Positions 26,103 through 34,594 of a DNA stretch of 64,000 bases are shown here, piece by piece. Each line of letters opens with the position of its first letter. Position 1 is the stretch's first letter. Both the position numbers and the translations under genes were made by a program. This DNA is from an uncultured Prevotella sp. Its GTDB lineage: Bacteria > Bacteroidota > Bacteroidia > Bacteroidales > Bacteroidaceae. The stretch spans positions 1-64,000 of the forward strand of contig CALUEX010000007.1 of NCBI GenBank assembly GCA_944319815.1, given 5' to 3'. The notes under the pieces are model-generated. The model did no database searches. It saw only the letters and a program-made list of their open reading frames with translations, and was not told the DNA's origin.

Positions 26103-27002
26103 TCAGCCTTGGTCTTTATATTTCAGCAGTTCCTTCTCGGCGGCGAGGTCTTCGATGGTCATCTTGGGCGATAGCACGTCCCTCATGCGCACTACGTCTT
26201 CTTTTCCGCAGGTGTAGTCGTAGTACGCCCGTTCCGTGTCGTCAAGCCCGCCGGGCTGTTTTAGGCACCCCTTCATCTTCATGAACTCGTCGCGGGATAT
26301 GCCGTCAGATGCCTTCACGAACAGTATGCGGCGCGCAATGGGGTTATGGTTGTAGTCGAAGCAGGTGTAAAGTCCGCGCAGGAATGGTGGCCTGTCGAAC
26401 ATGGGGATTTTCAGGCAGATGTTGAAAAGGGCGAGCTGCGGCTGCCTGTTCTCGTTGAACATTATGTATATGTGGTTGAGCCCGTTCATCAGTGCGAAGC
26501 CGTGGTGTGTCGAGCCGTAGGCGTTGTTGTGCACCACTTCTACGTAATCGCCTCCCTCGGACGGCGCTATGAGGTAGGGTTCCACCTTCATCGCGTCGGA
26601 GCTTGACGACACGCTGTAGCTTATGTACACGCCCGAAAGGTTGGCAGCCAACGCCACGGCGTCCTTCATCCCGCGCCCGATAGCCCCCACGAAGTCGTTG
26701 CCTTGGCTGGCGGCTGTTTGCCTTGGCGTGGCGTCCATGTCGAAAAGTGCTGCCTTCATTTTGCCGAGAGAGCCCAGCAGCTTCTTTTTCGAGACGTTGT
26801 TGACCCATGCAAGGGCGCTGTCGAGGGCTTCGTTTTCAGCCTGCCCGTTGTCAAGGTTCTTGATGTATTCGGGCAGCACTGTGGTGAACAAGGCCGAGAG
26901 CACGCTCGGCGTGAAGCCCGTGCATTCGGCTATTTCCTTCATCTTCACGCCCTTGTGGCGCAGGAACTTTATCCTTTCGTATATTTCCTTAAGGTCGTCC
27001 AT
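26103..27002 (-). CDS. Protein of unknown function with N-terminal helix-turn-helix
   Basis: A 299-residue cytoplasmic protein. Residues about 5-50 (LKEIYERIKFLRHKGVKMKEIAECTGFTPSVLSALFTTV) look like a helix-turn-helix of the MerR/HTH_23 style. Residues 95-280 form a conserved-looking mixed domain (GVYISYSVSSSSDAMKVEPYLIAP, YNHNPIARRILFVK) I cannot name; it could be a sensor domain. ATG 27002 is chosen over an upstream start at 27050 because a -7 element lies between them. It is divergent from the phosphonate operon by 255 bases, so it is a candidate regulator of it, although such placement alone proves nothing. Confidence 0.6.
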   Translation of the reverse strand: MDDLKEIYERIKFLRHKGVKMKEIAECTGFTPSVLSALFTTVLPEYIKNLDNGQAENEALDSALAWVNNVSKKKLLGSLGKMKAALFDMDATPRQTAASQGNDFVGAIGRGMKDAVALAANLSGVYISYSVSSSSDAMKVEPYLIAPSEGGDYVEVVHNNAYGSTHHGFALMNGLNHIYIMFNENRQPQLALFNICLKIPMFDRPPFLRGLYTCFDYNHNPIARRILFVKASDGISRDEFMKMKGCLKQPGGLDDTERAYYDYTCGKEDVVRMRDVLSPKMTIEDLAAEKELLKYKDQG

Positions 27003-27064
27003 TGTTATATAGTTTGATAGTTTTGCGGTAGGTTGGCACTGGCCTACCATCGTTATTGCCGTTG

Positions 27065-27072
27065 CAAAGGTA
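27065..27072 (-). promoter_or_regulatory. Probable -7 element of the HTH gene
   Basis: CAAAGGTA on the plus strand reads TACCTTTG on the minus strand. A CAAA (TTTG on minus) occurs 25 bases upstream at 27098-27101, further than the usual 19. Confidence 0.45.
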
Positions 27073-27203
27073 GCAATTTAGACAGACACAGACATTGCAA
27101 ACGTTTTACAATAAGGTTTCAATGCTTTTTCGCCGGTGTTATAATAGCTTTTCATTAAGATGAATGAATTGTTACGGGGTTATTATTCATTCCTTTTTCA
27201 TTT

Positions 27204-27231
27204 TTTGAGTGTTGCCAAGGCCGTAATTTTG
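27204..27231 (+). promoter_or_regulatory. Possible promoter of the phosphonate operon
   Basis: TTTG at 27204-27207 and TAATTTTG at 27224-27231, spacing 16 bases, shorter than usual. The -7 element lies 26 bases before the transporter ATG. Confidence 0.45.
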
Positions 27232-27257
27232 CAGCGTCAAAACAGGTAATAGAGAAA

Positions 27258-28658
27258 ATGAAACATAACATCCATAAACTGCAAGGCCTGGCTGCTTCAA
27301 CGCGCAATATGCCCGACTGGCTGTTCGTCCTCTGGGCAGGAGGCACGGCCCTGCTGTCTTATTCGCTCGTCTATGCCCTGCGAAAGCCGTTCACTGCAGC
27401 CGAGTTCGACGGCCTCGAAGTGGCAGGGATGGACTATAAGATTGTTGTAAGCATCATCCAGCTCGTCGGATACGTGTGCGCCAAGCTGCTCGGCATCAAG
27501 TTCATATCCGAGCTGAAGCCCGAGTGCCGCCTCAAGTTCATCATCGGTTCGGCGGCGTTGTCGGAGGTTTCGCTCCTGGCTTTCGGCCTGTTACCAACAC
27601 CTTATAATATATTTGCGCTGTTCTTCAACGGCCTTTCGCTCGGCTGTATGTGGGGAGTAATCTTCAGTTTCCTCGAAGGCCGGCGCACAACGGACATCCT
27701 TGCCAGCATCATGGGCGTAAGCATGGCCCTGAGCTCGGGCGTGGCCAAGTCGCTCGGTCTTTACGCCATGCACGACCTTGGGGTAAGCGAGTTCTGGATG
27801 CCGGCCCTCATCGGGGCGTTCGCCTTTCCCCTGCTGTGCCTCATGGGGTGGATGATGACCAAGTTCCCGGCACCCACGGCGGCCGACATTGCCGCCCGCA
27901 CGAAGCGCGTCACGCTCGGCGGACACCAGCGTTGGCAGCTGTTCGTCAAGTTCATGCCGCTGTTGCTGATGCTTTTCGGCGCCAACCTGCTGCTCACCGT
28001 GCAGCGCGACATCAAGGAAGACTTCATCGTTTGCATCATCGACGTAAGCCAAGTGTCGTCATGGGCGTTCGCTTATCTTGACTCAATCGCCACAATCGTG
28101 CTGCTCGGGGCGTTCGCCCTGCTGTCAGCCATAGGCAACCACTTGCGTGCCTTGTGCCTCATCCTCATCTTCTCGGCCATCGGCATGGGCATAATAGCAT
28201 TCCTCGGGGCTGAAGGGGCGGCTCTCGGCATACCTACGACGGCATAGCTTTTCCTGCAAACTTTCTGCATAGACATAGCCTATTTGAGCTTCCAGACCAT
28301 CTTCTTCGAAAGGTTCATAGCCTGTTTCAAGGTCAAGGGCAACGTCGGTTTCTTCATTATCACAATCGACTTCGTGGGCTATCTCGGCACGCTTGCCTTG
28401 CTTACGTATAAGGAGTTTATGGCTCCGCACGTTGACTGGACGTCGTTCTACAACGGCATGAGCGTCTATGTGGGCATTGCTTGCTGCCTGGCGTTCGCAG
28501 GTTCGATAGTCTATATCATCAGGGCTAAATACCTGAAAGCTGGTGAACGCAGCAAAGTTGAGGTAAAGGAGAGTACACAAGAGGGTGAAACTTGTCAATT
28601 CATGGCAGATGGGACACAACCAAACGAACAGAAAATATTAACAACTACAGCTATATGA
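27258..28658 (+). pseudogene. DUF5690-like MFS transporter interrupted by an in-frame TAG
   Basis: Read through, this frame gives a 466-codon multi-span membrane protein (MPDWLFVLWAGGTALLSYSLVYALRKPF, about 12 spans) of an MFS-like family. Codon 330 is TAG (28245-28247) in GIPTTA-stop-LFLQTFCIDIAYLSFQ; the frame continues without any shift and ends at 28658. The 329-residue front part lacks the last spans, which lie in the remaining 136 codons. No good start codon precedes the second part. The 3' end overlaps the phnX ATG (ATGA), so the operon layout is intact. It would have imported 2-aminoethylphosphonate or a related substrate (inferred from context). It may be a recent nonsense mutation or a sequencing error. 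Confidence 0.7.
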
Positions 28659-29434
28659 AAAAGATTGAATGTATCATCATGGACTGGGCCGGAACGGCCG
28701 TTGATTATGGATGCTTCGCCCCTGTGGCGGCGTTCGTAGAGAGTTTCAAGGCCATCGGAGCCCCTGTTTCGGCAGCCGAGACGAGGGCGCATATGGGACT
28801 TACGAAGATAGAGGAGGTGCGCGCACTGTTCGCCATCGACCATGTTAAGGCCGACTTCCGTGCAAAATACGGTCGCGACTATAACGAGGACGACGTGCAG
28901 GAGTGCTACAAGAAGTTCCAGGAGGAGCTTTTCCGCACGCTCGAAGACTACTCCAAGCCCATTCCTGGAGTTGTGGAAGTAATATCGAAGCTGCGCGGAC
29001 AGGGTATAAAGGTTGGCTCTACGACAGGCTACACGCGCGAGATGATGGACGTGGTAATACCCGCAGCGGCCAAGTTAGGTTACGTAATCGACAACTGCGA
29101 GACGTCTGACAACCTGCCCGGAGGCCGTCCGAAACCCTACATGATTTACCAGAATATGTGCCGTATGGACATCGCTTCGCCGAGAAGCGTTGTGAAAGTG
29201 GGCGACACTATATCAGACATCAAGGAGGGCGTGAACGCCGGCGTGTGGAGCGTAGGCGTTGTCTTGGGCAGCAACGAGCTTGCCCTGACGGAGGCGGAAG
29301 TGGCTGCCATGCCGGCCGACGAGCTGAAAGAGAGGATGAAGGCTGTGCGTTACAGGATGTACGCTGCCGGCGCCGACTACGTGATAGACGACATAACGGA
29401 GCTTCCGATGTTGATAGAAGTGTTGGACAAATAA
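28655..29434 (+). CDS. phnX: Phosphonoacetaldehyde hydrolase
   Basis: A 259-residue HAD-superfamily enzyme that splits phosphonoacetaldehyde into acetaldehyde and phosphate. The nucleophile is D10 in IMDWAGTAVD, and the Schiff-base lysine expected in the cap domain is K51 in MGLTKIEEVRAL. SSTTGYTREMM-like GSTTGYTREMMD and VGDTISDIKEG are the later HAD motifs. The ATG at 28655 overlaps the transporter's stop and gives the canonical N-terminus; an upstream in-frame start at 28592 would lie inside the transporter gene. It works after PhnW, encoded 100 bases downstream. Confidence 0.95.
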   Translation: MKKIECIIMDWAGTAVDYGCFAPVAAFVESFKAIGAPVSAAETRAHMGLTKIEEVRALFAIDHVKADFRAKYGRDYNEDDVQECYKKFQEELFRTLEDYSKPIPGVVEVISKLRGQGIKVGSTTGYTREMMDVVIPAAAKLGYVIDNCETSDNLPGGRPKPYMIYQNMCRMDIASPRSVVKVGDTISDIKEGVNAGVWSVGVVLGSNELALTEAEVAAMPADELKERMKAVRYRMYAAGADYVIDDITELPMLIEVLDK

Positions 29435-29440
29435 ATAAAA

Positions 29441-29520
29441 GAAGCCCCCTCCCGACCTCCCCGAGGGGAGGAGTTGGGCAATTAGTCGCCTCCCCTCGGG
29501 GAGGTTTGGTGGGGGCTTAT
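29441..29520. repeat. Facing GC-rich palindromes between phnX and phnW
   Basis: Left half GAAGCCCCCTCCCGACCTCC with CCGAGGGGAGG, right half CCTCCCCTCGGGGAGG with TTTGGTGGGGGCTT; they can pair to a long stem-loop and each half is itself a small palindrome. They interrupt the phn operon. Confidence 0.7.
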
Positions 29521-29534
29521 AAAATTTTTGACTT

Positions 29535-30617
29535 ATGAGACCATATTTATTGCTTACCCCGGGTCCGTTGACCACGACGGAGAGTGTTAAGGCCGCCATG
29601 ATGAGCGACTGGTGTACATGGGACAAAGACTATAACGAAGGTATAGTCGAGGTTATCAGGAAAGAGTTGGTTAATATCGCATCGAGCCGTCCTGAGGAAT
29701 ATACGGCGGTGCTGATGCAGGGCAGCGGCACGTTCTGCGTTGAGGCCACGCTCGGCAGCACGGTGCGTCCCGACGACCATTTGCTCGTCGCAGCCAATGG
29801 CGCATACGGCAAGCGAATGGGTGTGATAGCCGAATATTACAAGCTCAACTGCCACGTGATGAAGTTCGATGAGACAGAGGCCGTAGACCCGAAGGCCATC
29901 GACGAATACCTGACGGAGCACAAGGAAGTGACCCACGTGTCTGTAGTCCACTGCGAGACTACCACCGGCGTGCTCAACCCACTTGAAGAAATCGCCGCCG
30001 TAGTGAAACGTCACGGCAAGACGCTCATCGTCGATGCAATGAGCAGCTTCGGCGGAGTGCCCATCGACATGGCCGCGCTCGGCATCGACTTCCTCATCAG
30101 CAGTGCCAACAAGTGCATCCAGGGCGTGCCTGGCTTCGGCTTCATCATCGCCCGCAGGTCGTTGCTCGAGCAGTGCAAGGGCGTGGCACGTTCGCTCTCG
30201 CTCGACGTTTACGACCAGTGGGAGACAATGGAAAAAGGCCATGGCAAGTGGCGTTTCACCTCGCCCACGCACGTAGTGCGCGCTTTCATGCAGGCCCTTA
30301 CCGAGCTGAAGGAGGAAGGCGGCGTTGAGGCCCGCCACGCCCGCTACTGCGAGAACCACCGCGTGCTCGTAGAGGGGATGCGCTCCTTGGGCTACAAGAC
30401 GCTGCTCGATGACGAGTGGCAGTCGCCCGTCATCACGTCGTTCTACTATCCAGACGCATCGTTCGACTTCCAGTCGTTCTACCAGACGCTCAAGGCCAAG
30501 GGCTTTGTAATCTATCCCGGCAAAATCTCACAGGCCGACACGTTCCGCATTGGTAACATCGGCGACGTTCACCCTGACGACTTCCGTCGCTTGGTTGACG
30601 CCATCCGCGGGCTGTGA
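29535..30617 (+). CDS. phnW: 2-aminoethylphosphonate-pyruvate transaminase
   Basis: A 360-residue class V PLP aminotransferase that converts 2-aminoethylphosphonate and pyruvate to phosphonoacetaldehyde and alanine. It starts [15 protein letters not shown], carries [12 protein letters not shown], the PLP-binding aspartate in [11 protein letters not shown] and the catalytic lysine K193 in [12 protein letters not shown]. Length and motifs are those of PhnW. With phnX it forms the standard two-step route that releases phosphate and acetaldehyde. Confidence 0.96.
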   Translation: MRPYLLLTPGPLTTTESVKAAMMSDWCTWDKDYNEGIVEVIRKELVNIASSRPEEYTAVLMQGSGTFCVEATLGSTVRPDDHLLVAANGAYGKRMGVIAEYYKLNCHVMKFDETEAVDPKAIDEYLTEHKEVTHVSVVHCETTTGVLNPLEEIAAVVKRHGKTLIVDAMSSFGGVPIDMAALGIDFLISSANKCIQGVPGFGFIIARRSLLEQCKGVARSLSLDVYDQWETMEKGHGKWRFTSPTHVVRAFMQALTELKEEGGVEARHARYCENHRVLVEGMRSLGYKTLLDDEWQSPVITSFYYPDASFDFQSFYQTLKAKGFVIYPGKISQADTFRIGNIGDVHPDDFRRLVDAIRGL

Positions 30618-30680
30618 TAGCCATCGCTAAAGTAACTTGTTTGAATGATTTGATATGCTTGCAGACTCCTTCTGCAAGTC

Positions 30681-30765
30681 GAAAGGCCACCTTTTACGTT
30701 GCAAAAGGTGGCCTTTCATCGTGTAATATGTGCCCTTTTGCAGTGCAAAAGGGCATATATTGCAA
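30681..30765. repeat. Two CTTTTGC-type hairpins
   Basis: Hairpin one pairs GAAAGGCCACCTTTTAC-type 30681-30697 with GCAAAAGGTGGCCTTTC at 30701-30717; hairpin two pairs GTGCCCTTTTGC with GCAAAAGGGCATAT around 30727-30761. They follow phnW and may end its transcript. The gap 30618-30949 also holds the GC-rich repeat and the symporter promoter, no gene. Confidence 0.7.
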
Positions 30766-30867
30766 AGGTGGTTGTAAGCGCTTGATTATCAGGTGATTAC
30801 TGAGAGAACTGAGAGAACTGGGAGTCATAGGAGGAACTGGGATGGGAATAGACCTTGAAAGCATATC

Positions 30868-30902
30868 AAGCTCCCTCCCTTTGGGAGGGTTGGGGTGGGT
30901 GT
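30868..30902. repeat. GC-rich palindromic repeat, single half
   Basis: AAGCTCCCTCCCTTTGGGAG followed by GGTTGGGGTGGGTGTT, one unpaired copy of the dispersed family. Confidence 0.65.
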
Positions 30903-30912
30903 TTATTGTTTT

Positions 30913-30945
30913 TTTGTGGTAATTGACATATTTTTCATACCTTTG
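30913..30945 (+). promoter_or_regulatory. Promoter of the sodium/solute symporter
   Basis: TTTG at 30913-30916, 21 bases, TACCTTTG at 30938-30945. The -7 element ends four bases before the ATG at 30950, so the mRNA would be leaderless or nearly so. Confidence 0.6.
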
Positions 30946-30949
30946 CACC

Positions 30950-32389
30950 ATGCTTGTCATCATCACTGTCTTGGCGTATTTCGCCGTGCTTTGCGTGCTT
31001 GGGCGCGTCACGTCGATGCGTGCCACTAACGAAACGTTCTTTCGTGCCGACCGCAAGTCGCCCTGGGCGATGGTTGCCTTCGGCATGATTGGCGCGTCGG
31101 TCTCGGGCGTCAGCTTCGTCTCCGTGCCCGGCATGGTGGCCCGGCAGGACATGACCTACCTGCAAACGTGCCTCGGCTTCATTTTAGGTTACTTCATCGT
31201 GGCGTTCGTCTTGCTGCCCGTTTATTACCGCATGAACCTCGTCACCATCTACACCTACCTGCTGCGGCGCATCGGCCAGCGGGCCTACAAGACGGGTGCG
31301 GCCTTCTTCATCCTCTCCGACCTTACGGGTGCGGCCGTCAAGTTCTATATCGTCTGCATCATCCTGCAACGCTTCGTGCTCGACGCTTACGGCGTGCCGT
31401 TCGTCGTGACGGTGCCCGCGCTGATGCTGCTCATCTGGCTTTACACGCGCAAGGGCGGCATAAAGACCCTTGTCTGGACAGACTCTTTCCAGACGCTCTG
31501 TATGCTCGGCGCGCTCGTGCTTATCATCGTGAGCGTTGCCGGACGGCTCGACATGGGGCTTGCAGACGCCGCCAAGGCCATAGCCGCAGACAGCCACAGC
31601 CGCATTTTCGAGTTCGGCGACTTCATGTCGCCGCAAAACTTCTGGAAACAGTTTGTCGGCGGGGCGTTCATCGTTGTCGTAATGACAGGCCTTAACCAGA
31701 ACATGATGCAGAAGAACCTTACCTGCAAGACCCTGCGCGAGGCGCGCAAGGACGTCTGCTCGTATGGCTTCGCCTTCGTGCCGGTCAACCTCCTGTTCCT
31801 CTCACTTGGCGTCTTGCTGGTGATGTTGGCACAAAAGGAGGGGTTACCCCTGCCGCAGAACCCCGACGAACTGTTGCCTATGTTCGCCGCCACGGGCCGC
31901 CTTGGCGACGTTGTGACGGTGCTTTTCACCATCGGCATAGTCGCGGCGTCGGCCAGCACCATCGACTCGTCGCTCACGGCGCTTACCACTTCCTATTGCG
32001 TTGACATCCGCCAACGCCCCGGCGACGAGCGTCTCCGCCGCTGTGCCCACTTCTTTATAGCCTTTGTTTTTGTCGTGTTTATCATAGCATTCCGCTCAAT
32101 CAACTCAACAAGCGTGATTGATGCGGTCTATATCCTGTGCTCTTACACCTACGGCCCGCTCCTCGGGCTGTTCGCCTTCGGCCTTCTTACCAAGCGCACG
32201 ACCGACGACCGCGCCGTGCCTTACGTTGCCGTGGCGTCTCCCTTGCTGTGTCTCACCCTCGATTACGTCACCTACCACTACACGGCTTATCGCTTCGGTT
32301 ACGAGCTTTTGTTGCTCAACGGCGCGATAACGTTCGCGGGACTGATGTTGAAACACCCACCCCAGCCCTCCCGAAGGGAGGGAGCTTAG
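30950..32389 (+). CDS. Sodium:solute symporter family protein
   Basis: A 479-residue inner-membrane protein with about 13 hydrophobic spans. GASVSGVSFVSVPGMV near the N-terminus and TIGIVAASASTIDSSLTALTTSYCVD in the second half are the two signatures of the SSS family (sodium-coupled import). The substrate cannot be told. The ATG at 30950 is preferred over a TTG at 30923. The last residues, KHPPQPSRREGA, and the stop codon are encoded by a GC-rich palindromic repeat, so the natural C-terminus has been replaced or extended by the repeat. Confidence 0.88.
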   Translation: MLVIITVLAYFAVLCVLGRVTSMRATNETFFRADRKSPWAMVAFGMIGASVSGVSFVSVPGMVARQDMTYLQTCLGFILGYFIVAFVLLPVYYRMNLVTIYTYLLRRIGQRAYKTGAAFFILSDLTGAAVKFYIVCIILQRFVLDAYGVPFVVTVPALMLLIWLYTRKGGIKTLVWTDSFQTLCMLGALVLIIVSVAGRLDMGLADAAKAIAADSHSRIFEFGDFMSPQNFWKQFVGGAFIVVVMTGLNQNMMQKNLTCKTLREARKDVCSYGFAFVPVNLLFLSLGVLLVMLAQKEGLPLPQNPDELLPMFAATGRLGDVVTVLFTIGIVAASASTIDSSLTALTTSYCVDIRQRPGDERLRRCAHFFIAFVFVVFIIAFRSINSTSVIDAVYILCSYTYGPLLGLFAFGLLTKRTTDDRAVPYVAVASPLLCLTLDYVTYHYTAYRFGYELLLLNGAITFAGLMLKHPPQPSRREGA

Positions 32390-32457
32390 TTACTTTAGAA
32401 TTAAAGCAAGTCTATGGTAATCAAGCTCCCTCCCTTCGGGAGGGCTGGGGTGGGTGT
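32353..32457. repeat. GC-rich inverted repeat with perfect 35-base arms, overlapping the symporter 3' end
   Basis: Arms 32353-32387 and 32423-32457 are perfect reverse complements (outer ends ACACCCACCCCAGCCCTCCC), with the inner small palindrome CCCTCCCGAAGGGAGGG in each. It supplies the symporter's last codons and lies between convergent genes, where it could terminate both. Confidence 0.85.
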
Positions 32458-32494
32458 CAGGTTTGTTTGGATTTAGGTATTACCTTTTCACCTT

Positions 32495-33445
32495 TCAAAC
32501 TATGCCTTGCTCCCTCAGGTACCTGTCGGCCTCAATGGCGGCGCGGCATCCGCTGGCTGCAGCCGTGATAGCCTGGCGGTAGTGCGGGTCGGCAACGTCA
32601 CCGGCAGCGAACACTCCGGGCACTTTCGTCTTCGGCGAATTGCCTTCGGTGATGATGTATCCCGTTTCGTCAGTGTCGAGCCATGCCTTGAATACGTCGC
32701 TGTTAGGCTTGTGCCCGATGGCAAGGAAGAAACCGTCGATGGGCAGGTCGTACACCTGTTCGTCTGCTTCTCCTTTGCGCTTTACCAAGTGAGCGCCCTC
32801 AACGCCGTTGTCTCCGTATAGTCCCAAGGTGTTATGCTCGAACAAAATCTCGATGTTCTCGGCCTCTTTCACGCGCTTTTGCATCACTTCAGATGCACGC
32901 AGGAATGGCTTACGCACAATCATGTAGACCTTCTTTGCCAGTCCGGCGAGATACAACGCCTCCTCGCAAGCGGTGTCGCCGCCGCCCACTACGGCTACGG
33001 TCTTCTTGCGATAGAAGAACCCGTCGCACGTGGCGCAGGCCGAGACACCCTCGCCCTTGTACTTTTCCTCGTCGGCAAGGCCGAGGTATTTGGCCGAAGC
33101 TCCTGTTGCGATAATCACCGTGTCGGCCTCGATTACGTGCCCGTCGTCGGTTGTCAGCGTGTAGGGAGCTTTGCCGAGGTCGGCCTTTACGATTACGCCG
33201 TCGCGCAGGTCGGCACCGAAACGCTCTGCCTGTGCGCGGAAGTCAAGCATCATCTGGTTGCCGTCAACACCTTCGGGATAGCCCGGAAAGTTCTCCACGA
33301 CAGTAGTCTGTGTCAGCTGTCCGCCGGTCAGCAATCCGCAATATACCACGGGCGCAAGGTTGGCGCGTGATGCATATATGGCCGCCGTGTATCCAGCGGG
33401 GCCGCTGCCGACGATTAGGCAGCGGATGTGTTCTGGTTGGTTCAT
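32495..33445 (-). CDS. trxB: Thioredoxin-disulfide reductase
   Basis: A 316-residue FAD/NADPH flavoenzyme that reduces thioredoxin. FAD-binding GSGPAGYTAAIYA at 13-25, redox-active CATC at 137-140 and NADPH-binding VVGGGDTACEEA just after, then GVFAAGDV near the C-terminus. ATG 33445 (MNQPEHIRCLIVG) is chosen; an upstream in-frame start at 33475 reads through repeat sequence. It is transcribed after the glutathione-peroxidase gene, with a repeat pair between; together they suggest peroxide defence. Confidence 0.95.
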   Translation of the reverse strand: MNQPEHIRCLIVGSGPAGYTAAIYASRANLAPVVYCGLLTGGQLTQTTVVENFPGYPEGVDGNQMMLDFRAQAERFGADLRDGVIVKADLGKAPYTLTTDDGHVIEADTVIIATGASAKYLGLADEEKYKGEGVSACATCDGFFYRKKTVAVVGGGDTACEEALYLAGLAKKVYMIVRKPFLRASEVMQKRVKEAENIEILFEHNTLGLYGDNGVEGAHLVKRKGEADEQVYDLPIDGFFLAIGHKPNSDVFKAWLDTDETGYIITEGNSPKTKVPGVFAAGDVADPHYRQAITAAASGCRAAIEADRYLREQGIV

Positions 33446-33464
33446 AATCAGTAAGTAATTGAAA

Positions 33465-33628
33465 ACCCACCCCAAACCCCTCCCGAAGGGATGGGCTTGA
33501 TTACCTTTTGCTTGCTGAAAATGCAGTATATAACGGTGGCACGTGTCTTGTCGCGTAGTGCATTATATGCTGCATCGTCATGCGATGGTATTCAAGGCCC
33601 ATCCCTTCGGGAGGGGTTTGGGGTGGGT
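33465..33628. repeat. Facing GC-rich palindromes between the peroxidase gene and trxB
   Basis: Left half ACCCACCCCAAACCCCTCCC with GAAGGGATGGGCTT (33465-33498), right half AAGGCCCATCCCTTCGGGAG with GGGTTTGGGGTGGGT (about 33594-33628). About 95 unrelated bases lie between. Confidence 0.75.
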
Positions 33629-33636
33629 ATTTGTCA

Positions 33637-34188
33637 TTATTTTAATAGTTCCACAATCTGTTTCTCGATGTTCTCGATGCTCTCTGTCGGCTCGAAGCGC
33701 GCTACTACCATGCCCTTCTTGTCAATCAGGAACTTGGTGAAGTTCCACTTGATGTCGGCTTTGCTCTTGTAGTCGGGGTCTTCTTTTGACAGCATATCGT
33801 CGAGGATGTGTGTCAGAGGGTGGTTCTCGTCCCATCCGGCAAAGCCTTTCTGGCTTGTCAGGAACTTATAGAGCGGGTCGGCGTCCTCGCCGTTGACCTT
33901 GATTTTCTTGAAACGGGGGAACTCCGTGCCGTATGTCAGCTTGCAGAACTCGTGTATCGACTCGTCAGTGCCAGGAGCCTGCTGGCCGAATTGGTTGCAG
34001 GGGAAGTCCAAGATGGTGAACCCGTCGGAGTGATGACGCTCGTAGAGCTTCTCCAGTTCCTCGTATTGGGGAGTGAAGCCGCACTTCGTTGCGGTGTTTA
34101 CTATCAGCATAACTTCGTTGGCGTACTCTTTCAGCGATACGTCCTTGCCTTTCCTGTCCTTGACAGTGAAATCATAAACTGTTTTCAT
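33637..34188 (-). CDS. Glutathione peroxidase family protein (Cys type)
   Basis: A 183-residue thioredoxin-fold peroxidase. The peroxidatic cysteine is C36 in VNTATKCGFTPQY, where animal enzymes have selenocysteine; the glutamine region appears as FPCNQFGQQAPGT and the tryptophan as WNFTKFLID. There is no signal peptide, so it acts in the cytoplasm, most likely with thioredoxin as reductant rather than glutathione; the adjacent trxB fits that. Start ATG 34188. Confidence 0.93.
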   Translation of the reverse strand: MKTVYDFTVKDRKGKDVSLKEYANEVMLIVNTATKCGFTPQYEELEKLYERHHSDGFTILDFPCNQFGQQAPGTDESIHEFCKLTYGTEFPRFKKIKVNGEDADPLYKFLTSQKGFAGWDENHPLTHILDDMLSKEDPDYKSKADIKWNFTKFLIDKKGMVVARFEPTESIENIEKQIVELLK

Positions 34189-34390
34189 TTTTACTGTTTT
34201 TGGTAACTTGTTGTGTTATGATATAAGTCTTTTGCAAAGATAATTAAAATACGTTTCAATCCCAAATTTATGTCGTTTTTATTTTCATCTTTTAACCATG
34301 GCATACCGTCGCGCCAAGGCTTTCCCGACGGAAGGAATGCCGTTCGTAATTCGTTGATAGTCAACGGGTTTTTAAAAGGCCATGTTCTGT

Positions 34391-34437
34391 CTTGCAAAAG
34401 GGCACCTTTCAGCCGCTGAAAGGTGCCCTTTTGCAAG
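34391..34437. repeat. Perfect 22-base CTTTTGC-type hairpin
   Basis: Arms 34391-34412 (CTTGCAAAAGGGCACCTTTC then AG) and 34416-34437 are perfect reverse complements with a three-base loop. It is the cleanest copy of this family. The 406-base gap 34189-34594 otherwise holds only the promoter at 34534-34564. Confidence 0.85.
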
Positions 34438-34533
34438 GCGTTTTGCCGTCAATCACATGGTGCATGGCCGTGCTCCGACGGGCAAGTGTGCACGCATTGT
34501 AGGGAAATCCCCATCAACAATATGGATATTCAC

Positions 34534-34564
34534 TTGCAAAAACACGACGAAAACGTTAAATTTG
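34534..34564 (+). promoter_or_regulatory. Promoter of the aromatic-rich lipoprotein gene
   Basis: TTG at 34534-34536, 20 bases, TAAATTTG at 34557-34564; leader about 26 bases. Confidence 0.65.
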
Positions 34565-34594
34565 CACCTAAAACAGTAACAAAACACTATTATT

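Noticed and set aside
26103..27002. Transposase suggested by the HTH start
   Set aside because: No DDE or HUH catalytic pattern and no flanking inverted repeats.
27258..28658. Frameshift in the phosphonate transporter
   Set aside because: The two parts are in the same frame (offset a multiple of three); the break is a single TAG, not a shift.
29547..30359. 270-codon minus frame antisense to phnW
   Set aside because: Shadow of the PhnW frame, no recognisable motif or start context.
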